DNA of 64,000 nucleotides, taken from CAVRCA01 sp963719345. GTDB taxonomy: Bacteria; Pseudomonadota; Alphaproteobacteria; Acetobacterales; Acetobacteraceae. The stretch is taken from contig CAVRCA010000003.1 of the NCBI GenBank assembly GCA_963719345.1, forward strand, positions 1-64,000. Reading direction: 5' to 3'. Position 1 is the first letter of the stretch, and every line of letters starts with the position of its first letter. Of this stretch, positions 59,074-64,000 are shown piece by piece. The notes beneath the pieces were generated by a model that was not told the origin of the DNA, searched no databases, and saw only the letters and a list, made by a program, of their open reading frames with translations. Made by a program: the position numbers and the translations under genes.

Positions 59074-60645
59074 TCACTCCCACTCGATCGTCCCGGGCGG
59101 CTTGCTCGTGATGTCGTAGGTCACGCGGTTGATGCCGCGCACCTCGTTCACGATCCGGTTGGCGACCCTGGCGAGAAACGCAATGTCGAACGGGTAGACG
59201 TCCGCCGTCATGCCGTCGGTGCTGGTGACCGCGCGCAGAGCGCAGGCGTGGTCATAGGTCCGGCCGTCGCCCATGACGCCGACCGTGCGCACCGGCAGCA
59301 GCACCGCGAAAGCCTGCCAGATCGCGTCGTACAGTCCGGCACTGCGGATCTCCTCGAGATAGATCGCGTCGGCTCGGCGCAGCATCGCCAGCCGCTCGCG
59401 GGTGACCGCGCCGGGGATGCGGATGGCGAGCCCCGGGCCGGGGAACGGGTGGCGGCCGACGATGGCGTCAGGCAGGCCAAGCTCGCGGCCGAGCGCCCGC
59501 ACCTCGTCCTTGAACAGCTCGCGCAGCGGCTCGACCAGCCGCATCCGCATCCGTTCCGGCAGCCCGCCGACATTGTGGTGCGACTTGATCGTCGCGCTCG
59601 GGCCGCCGGCGAAACTGACGCTTTCAATCACATCGGGGTAAAGCGTGCCCTGGGCCAGGAAATCCGCGCCGCCAAGCTTCTCCGCCTCCGCCTCGAACAC
59701 CTCCACGAACAGCCTCCCGATGGTTTTTCGTTTGGTCTCGGGGTCGGTGACGCCCGCCAGGCCGGCAAGGAACAGGTCCGAGGCGTCGCGGTGTACCAGC
59801 TTGATGTTGAAGCGGTCGCGGAAGGTGCGGTCGACCTCCTCGGCCTCGCCCTGCCGCAGCAGCCCGTGGTCGACGAAGATGCAGGTGAGCTGGTCGCCGA
59901 TCGCCTCGTGGATCAGCACGGCGGCGACCGACGAATCGACGCCGCCCGACAGGCCGCAGATCACCCGGCCGGTGCCGACCTGCTCGCGGATGCGGGCGAT
60001 CTCGGCGGCCCGGAACCCCGCCATCGACCAGCGGCCCGACAGCCCGGCCACCCGATGCGTGAAGTTGCGCAGCAGCTGCGCCCCATGCGGCGTATGGGCC
60101 ACCTCGGGATGGAACTGCACGCCGTAGAACCGCCGCTCATCGTCGGCGATGACGGCGAACGGCGTGCCCTCGCTGACGCCTACGGCGCGAAAGCCCGGCG
60201 GCAGACGCGTCACCCGGTCGCCGTGGCTCATCCACACCTGCTCGCGTCCGCCCGTCTCCCAGACGCCGTGGAACAGCTCGCAATCGCCGGTGACGTCGAC
60301 GAAGGCGCGGCCGAACTCGCGATGCTCGGAGATCGCCACTTCGCCGCCGAGCTGGGCACACATCGTCTGCTCGCCGTAGCAGATCCCGAGCACCGGCACG
60401 CCGGCGGTGAACACCGCATCCGGCGCGCGCGGCGCCGCCCCCTCGGTGACGCTCGACGGGCCGCCCGACAGGATCACCGCCCGCGGCGCGAACGCCGCGA
60501 TGCGGCCGGCATCGGCGTTGAACGGCCAGATCTCGCAATAGACGCCGCTTTCCCGCAGCCGGCGCGCAATGAGCTGCGTCACTTGGCTGCCGAAATCGAG
60601 GATCAGCACCCGCTCGGCGGCGAGGTCTTCCAGGCTTTCCGTCAT
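59074..60645 (-). CDS. guaA: GMP synthase (glutamine-hydrolysing)
   Basis: Converts XMP to GMP using glutamine. The GATase half has VLGICYGEQTMCAQLGGEVA (nucleophile Cys) and GVQFHPEVAHT. The synthetase half has VICGLSGGVDSSVAAVLIHE (PP-loop), TKRKTIGRLFVEVFEAEAEK, LAQGTLYPDVIESVSFAGGP and the dimerisation end YDITSKPPGTIEWE. 523 residues, intact. On the same strand as guaB, with rsmB and a GNAT gene between. Confidence 0.95.
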   Translation of the reverse strand: MTESLEDLAAERVLILDFGSQVTQLIARRLRESGVYCEIWPFNADAGRIAAFAPRAVILSGGPSSVTEGAAPRAPDAVFTAGVPVLGICYGEQTMCAQLGGEVAISEHREFGRAFVDVTGDCELFHGVWETGGREQVWMSHGDRVTRLPPGFRAVGVSEGTPFAVIADDERRFYGVQFHPEVAHTPHGAQLLRNFTHRVAGLSGRWSMAGFRAAEIARIREQVGTGRVICGLSGGVDSSVAAVLIHEAIGDQLTCIFVDHGLLRQGEAEEVDRTFRDRFNIKLVHRDASDLFLAGLAGVTDPETKRKTIGRLFVEVFEAEAEKLGGADFLAQGTLYPDVIESVSFAGGPSATIKSHHNVGGLPERMRMRLVEPLRELFKDEVRALGRELGLPDAIVGRHPFPGPGLAIRIPGAVTRERLAMLRRADAIYLEEIRSAGLYDAIWQAFAVLLPVRTVGVMGDGRTYDHACALRAVTSTDGMTADVYPFDIAFLARVANRIVNEVRGINRVTYDITSKPPGTIEWE

Positions 60646-60654
60646 CGGGAAGGC

Positions 60655-61224
60655 TTACGAGGCCTGTGGCGAGGCTTGCAACAGCCGCTCGATCGGGTCC
60701 CAGACGAAAGCCACCTGGGCGACCGGCTCGCCGCCGACCCGGATCATCGCCTCCGCCACCGGCCGGCCGCCGAGGCGCTGGTAGAACCAGCGGCTCGGGT
60801 TGTCCTTCAGCACCCAGACGCAGGCCGTGCGGCAGCCGACGCCGGCCAGCTGCATCGCCATCGCCCGCATCAGCCGCCGCCCGATCCCGCGGTCGCGGAA
60901 ATCGTCCAGCACGTACAGCGTCTCGATCTCGCCCTCGGCAAGCCGTTCGACGCCGGGACCGATGCCGCGCGCCCGGCCGCCGGTGGAAAAACCGACCACG
61001 CGCGGCGCGGCGCTCGTCAGCGCCTCCTGCCCGGTGACGGTGGCGACGTAGACCGGGGCTCCCGAGCGGATCGCGTGATCGTAGTGGGCGGCCTGCCGGG
61101 GCACCGACAGGCGGGCGAGAAAGGCGTCCGGCAGGATGCCGGGGTAGGTGCTGCGCCAGGCCGCGACGTGTACTGCCCCGATCGCGACGGCGTCCGTGGG
61201 ACGGGCGCGGCGGATCGAGATCAT
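60655..61224 (-). CDS. GNAT-family N-acetyltransferase
   Basis: Acetyl-CoA-dependent transferase, substrate unknown. ATG 61224 (MISIRRARPTDAVAIGAVHV) overlaps the rsmB stop by 4 bases. Motif A reads LYVLDDFRDRGIGRRLMRAM (R/Q-x2-G-x-G), followed by CVWVLKDNPSRWFYQRLGGR. 189 residues. Confidence 0.85.
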   Translation of the reverse strand: MISIRRARPTDAVAIGAVHVAAWRSTYPGILPDAFLARLSVPRQAAHYDHAIRSGAPVYVATVTGQEALTSAAPRVVGFSTGGRARGIGPGVERLAEGEIETLYVLDDFRDRGIGRRLMRAMAMQLAGVGCRTACVWVLKDNPSRWFYQRLGGRPVAEAMIRVGGEPVAQVAFVWDPIERLLQASPQAS

Positions 61225-62516
61225 GCGGTCCGCGCCAGGATCGCGGCGAAGAAGCCGTCGGTTCCGTGCCGCAACGGCGTCAGCGCCAGGGCGGGTCCGG
61301 GACAGGGCGGCGGGTATTCGAGAGGCCATGCGTCCGTCAGCGGCACCAAAGCAAACCCGGGATGGCGCGACAGGAAGGCGGACACCTGAGCCTCGTTCTC
61401 GTCCGAGAGCAGCGAGCAGGTAGCGTAGACCAAACGCCCGCCGGTGCGAACCAGCGGCGCCGCCTGATCGAGGATGGCAGCCTGGCGCGGCAGCAATTCC
61501 AGCAGGTCGCGTTCGGCCAATCGGTGCCGCGCGTCGGGGTTGCGCCGCCACGTCCCGGTGCCGGTGCATGGCGCATCGACCAGCACGCGGTCGAACGTGC
61601 CGGCCCGGCGCTTGGTCCATTTGTCGCCCGGCCGGATCAGGTGCTGCTCGGCGTTGAACACGCCGGCGCGTCGCCACCGCCGCACCGCGCCTTCGAGCCG
61701 GTGGACGGACACGTCGCAGGCGACGATATGGCCGCGGTTCGCCATCGCCATCGCCATCGCCAGGGTCTTGCCGCCAGCCCCGGCGCACCAATCGGCGATC
61801 CGCATTCCCGGCGCCGCACCGACCAGCGCCGCGACAAGCTGGCTGCCCTCGTCCTGGATTTCCACCAGTCCCGCCTGGAACGCCGGGCCGGCCGTGACGG
61901 CGCGCCGGCCGGGGAGCCGCAATCCCCACGGCGAGAGCGGGGTCGGCTCCGCTTCCAATCCCTCCTCGCGCAGCGCCGCGCACGCGGCCTCGCGCGTGGT
62001 TTTCAGCAGGTTCACCCGAAGGTCCAGCGGCGCGGGGGCGGACAGGGCAGTCATCTCCGCCTCCAGCGCATCGCCGAAGCGGGCGCGCAGCCCCGGCATC
62101 AGCCAGTCGGGCACCTCAAGCCGCACCGCCTGCGGCATGTCGGGGTGATCGAGCGTGCGGCCCTCGAGCGAGCGCAAGCCGGCCAGTTGCGCCGAGGACA
62201 GCGGCGCCGGGGCGAACCGGCCGCCCGAGAAGGATTGCGCGACGCCGCCGAGCGCCCAACCCTCGACCAGCAGCGACGCGGCAACCAGAAGCGCGGCGTG
62301 CGCCGGCAGCCCCGCTCGTTCAAGCCACCAGGCGAGCCGGCGCCGGGTGCGCAGCACCGACCAGGCGCGCTCGGAGACCGACCGCCGATCGCCCGAGCCG
62401 ATGAACCGGCGATTGCGGAAGAAATCATTGGCGACGGCGTCGGCCGGCCGGCGCGGCGCGTCCTCGATCGCGGCCAGCAGCTCGATTGCCGCCGCGATCC
62501 TGGCGGCGGGCGTCAA
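61221..62516 (-). CDS. rsmB: RsmB/NOP-family 16S rRNA cytosine-C5 methyltransferase
   Basis: m5C methyltransferase of the RsmB/NOP group, lacking the long N-terminal NusB domain in full. SAM loop: ADWCAGAGGKTLAMAMAMAN. Catalytic motifs: VLVDAPCTGTGTWRRNPDAR (PC motif) and VYATCSLLSDENEAQV (TC motif). 431 residues, intact. Lies between guaB and guaA, an order common in Rhodospirillales relatives. Confidence 0.88.
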   Translation of the reverse strand: MTPAARIAAAIELLAAIEDAPRRPADAVANDFFRNRRFIGSGDRRSVSERAWSVLRTRRRLAWWLERAGLPAHAALLVAASLLVEGWALGGVAQSFSGGRFAPAPLSSAQLAGLRSLEGRTLDHPDMPQAVRLEVPDWLMPGLRARFGDALEAEMTALSAPAPLDLRVNLLKTTREAACAALREEGLEAEPTPLSPWGLRLPGRRAVTAGPAFQAGLVEIQDEGSQLVAALVGAAPGMRIADWCAGAGGKTLAMAMAMANRGHIVACDVSVHRLEGAVRRWRRAGVFNAEQHLIRPGDKWTKRRAGTFDRVLVDAPCTGTGTWRRNPDARHRLAERDLLELLPRQAAILDQAAPLVRTGGRLVYATCSLLSDENEAQVSAFLSRHPGFALVPLTDAWPLEYPPPCPGPALALTPLRHGTDGFFAAILARTA

Positions 62517-62525
62517 GGAAGGCGC

Positions 62526-64000
62526 TCAGTCCTGGCGATAGTTCGGCGCCTCGCGGGTGATCGAGACGTCGTGGACGTGGCTTTCGCGCAGGCCCGCGCC
62601 GGTGATCCGACGGAACCGGGCGGTGCGCTGCAGATCGGCGATCGAGGTGCTGCCGGTATAGCCCATGCCGGCGCGCAAGCCGCCGATCAGCTGATGCACC
62701 ACCCCGCTCACCGGCCCCTTGTAGCCGACGCGCCCCTCGATCCCCTCCGGCACCAGCTTGAGCTGGTCCTTGATGTCCTGCTGGAAATAGCGGTCGGCCG
62801 AGCCGCGCGCCATGGCACCCAGGCTCCCCATGCCGCGATACGATTTGTAGGAGCGGCCCTGATAGAGAAAAACCTCGCCCGGCGCCTCGTCGGTGCCGCC
62901 GAGCAGGCTGCCGATCATCACGCAATCCGCTCCGGCCGCGATCGCCTTGACGATGTCGCCGCTGGTCCGCACGCCGCCGTCCGCGATCGCCGGAACGCCG
63001 CGCTCATGGCACGCCGCGGCGGTCTCGAGCACGGCGGAGAACTGCGGCACGCCGACGCCGGCCACCACCCGCGTCGTGCAGATGCTGCCCGGACCGATGC
63101 CGATCTTCACCGCGTCCGCCCCCGCCTCGATGAGCGCCCGCGCGCCTTCCGGGGTCGCGACGTTGCCGGCGATCACCTGGACGGCGTTGGAGAGCTTCTT
63201 GATCCGCCCGACCGCCGCCAGCACGCCGGCCGAATGGCCATGCGCGGTGTCGATCACGATGACGTCGACCTCCGCCGCGACCAACGCCTCGGCGCGGGCC
63301 TGACCCTCCGGCCCGGTGCCGGTCGCCGCCGCGACGCGCAGCCGGCCGAGCTCGTCCTTGTTGGCGAGCGGGTGCGCCTGCGCCTTGTCCATGTCCTTGA
63401 CGGTGATCAGCCCGATGCAGCGATAGGCGTCGTCGACCACCAGGAGTTTTTCGATCCGGTGCCGGTGCAGCAGCCGCCGCGCCTCGTCCGCCCCGACGCC
63501 CGGCGTCACCGTCACCAGGTTTTCCCGGGTCATCAGCTCGTAGACGCGCAGGCCCGGATCGGTGGCGAAGCGCACGTCGCGGTAGGTGAGGATACCGACC
63601 AGCCGGCCGGTGCCGGGCTCGACCACCGGGATGCCGCTGATCCGGTGCGCGTTCATCAGCTCGCGGGCGTCGGCCAGCGTCTGGTCGGGATGGATGGTGA
63701 CGGGATTGACCACCATGCCCGACTCGAACTTCTTCACGAGCCGGACCTGCGCGGCCTGTTCGGCGATGTCGAGGTTCTTGTGGATCACCCCCATGCCGCC
63801 CGCCTGCGCCATCGCGATGGCCATCGGGCTCTCGGTCACGGTGTCCATCGCCGCCGAGATCAGCGGGATGTTGACGCCGATGCCGCGGGTCAGCCGCGTG
63901 CTGGTGTCGGTGGCGGAGGGCAGCACCTCCGAATAGCCGGGCACCACCAGCACGTCGTCGAAGGCGAGCGCCTCGGAAACCCGGGATGCGGCGAACCTCC
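62526..64000 (-). CDS. guaB: IMP dehydrogenase (bacterial copy), 5' end beyond the window
   Basis: Makes XMP for GuaA. The frame runs off the window end; only about the first ten codons are missing (visible start RFAASRVSEALAFDDVLVVP). Features: INIPLISAAMDTVTESPMAI-like core, two CBS domains (GIPVVEPGTGRLVGILTYRD, LLVVDDAYRCIGLITVKDMD), IVIDTAHGHSAGVLA, GPGSICTTRVVAGVGVPQ with the catalytic Cys, SDI-type flap YRGMGSLGAMARGSADRYFQ and the terminus ESHVHDVSITREAPNYRQD. Intact, unlike the archaeal copy. Confidence 0.95.
   Translation of the reverse strand, partial: RFAASRVSEALAFDDVLVVPGYSEVLPSATDTSTRLTRGIGVNIPLISAAMDTVTESPMAIAMAQAGGMGVIHKNLDIAEQAAQVRLVKKFESGMVVNPVTIHPDQTLADARELMNAHRISGIPVVEPGTGRLVGILTYRDVRFATDPGLRVYELMTRENLVTVTPGVGADEARRLLHRHRIEKLLVVDDAYRCIGLITVKDMDKAQAHPLANKDELGRLRVAAATGTGPEGQARAEALVAAEVDVIVIDTAHGHSAGVLAAVGRIKKLSNAVQVIAGNVATPEGARALIEAGADAVKIGIGPGSICTTRVVAGVGVPQFSAVLETAAACHERGVPAIADGGVRTSGDIVKAIAAGADCVMIGSLLGGTDEAPGEVFLYQGRSYKSYRGMGSLGAMARGSADRYFQQDIKDQLKLVPEGIEGRVGYKGPVSGVVHQLIGGLRAGMGYTGSTSIADLQRTARFRRITGAGLRESHVHDVSITREAPNYRQD

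Noticed and set aside
1..64000. CRISPR array, phage or defence island
   Set aside because: No spaced direct repeats, Cas, restriction-modification, integrase or phage structural genes were found on either side of the join.

Overview
The window is a chimera of two unrelated genomes joined at about base 29,350. Bases 1 to ~29,353 are AT-rich archaeal DNA. TFB, TFS, RpoK, RpoL, PCNA, ribosomal proteins S8e and S25e, ScpA/ScpB, a 7Fe/zinc-type ferredoxin and a membrane-anchored cupredoxin together point to an ammonia-oxidising Nitrososphaerota (Thaumarchaeota), probably Nitrososphaerales. Bases ~29,354 to 64,000 are GC-rich bacterial DNA. CaiB-type CoA transferase, plant-type GshA, UbiA, DUF2125, PdxH, FabI, AroC and a guaB-rsmB-GNAT-guaA run point to an alphaproteobacterium of the Rhodospirillales/Acetobacterales type. 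At the join a truncated archaeal DegT aminotransferase gene runs straight into a truncated bacterial receiver-domain gene, so an assembly chimera is by far the simplest explanation.

Archaeal half. Layout: M50 protease end; scpA-scpB; rps8e; SbcD-like phosphoesterase; carAB (minus); cupredoxin; rpoK; cyclophilin-like gene convergent with rps25e; DHH phosphoesterase; TFB; EgtD; pyrD-pyrK; PCNA-TFS-RpoL cluster; guaB; a small zinc-ribbon gene of 53 codons; RNase Z; prs; ferredoxin; Get3/ArsA-type ATPase; DegT. Pyrimidine (carAB, pyrD, pyrK), purine (guaB) and PRPP (prs) synthesis are strongly represented beside basal transcription and replication factors. More than half of these genes are split by single-base frameshifts while both halves keep family signatures, which looks like uncorrected long-read indel error rather than gene decay.

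Bacterial half. Layout: a receiver gene (cut at the join) and a membrane Hpt-like gene, both lacking their phosphorylatable residues; CsbD; DUF1003; topoisomerase IB; a PEP-CTERM protein; a CoA transferase; a BTAD/TPR regulator; gshA; rsmE; ubiA; a methyltransferase; DUF2125; a universal stress protein; a ~1,000-residue repeat-rich surface protein; an APH-AAA fusion; pdxH; fabI; aroC; DUF899 with a coupled small membrane protein; an HTH/beta-propeller pair; a SWIM zinc-finger gene interrupted near its 3' end by a complete IS1634-like element; DUF3024; DUF4336; guaA; GNAT; rsmB; guaB (cut by the window end).

No rRNA, no confident tRNA, no CRISPR array and no recognisable defence island were seen. 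The most unusual biology is the receiver/Hpt-like pair with substituted phospho-sites; the most important technical point is the chimeric join.
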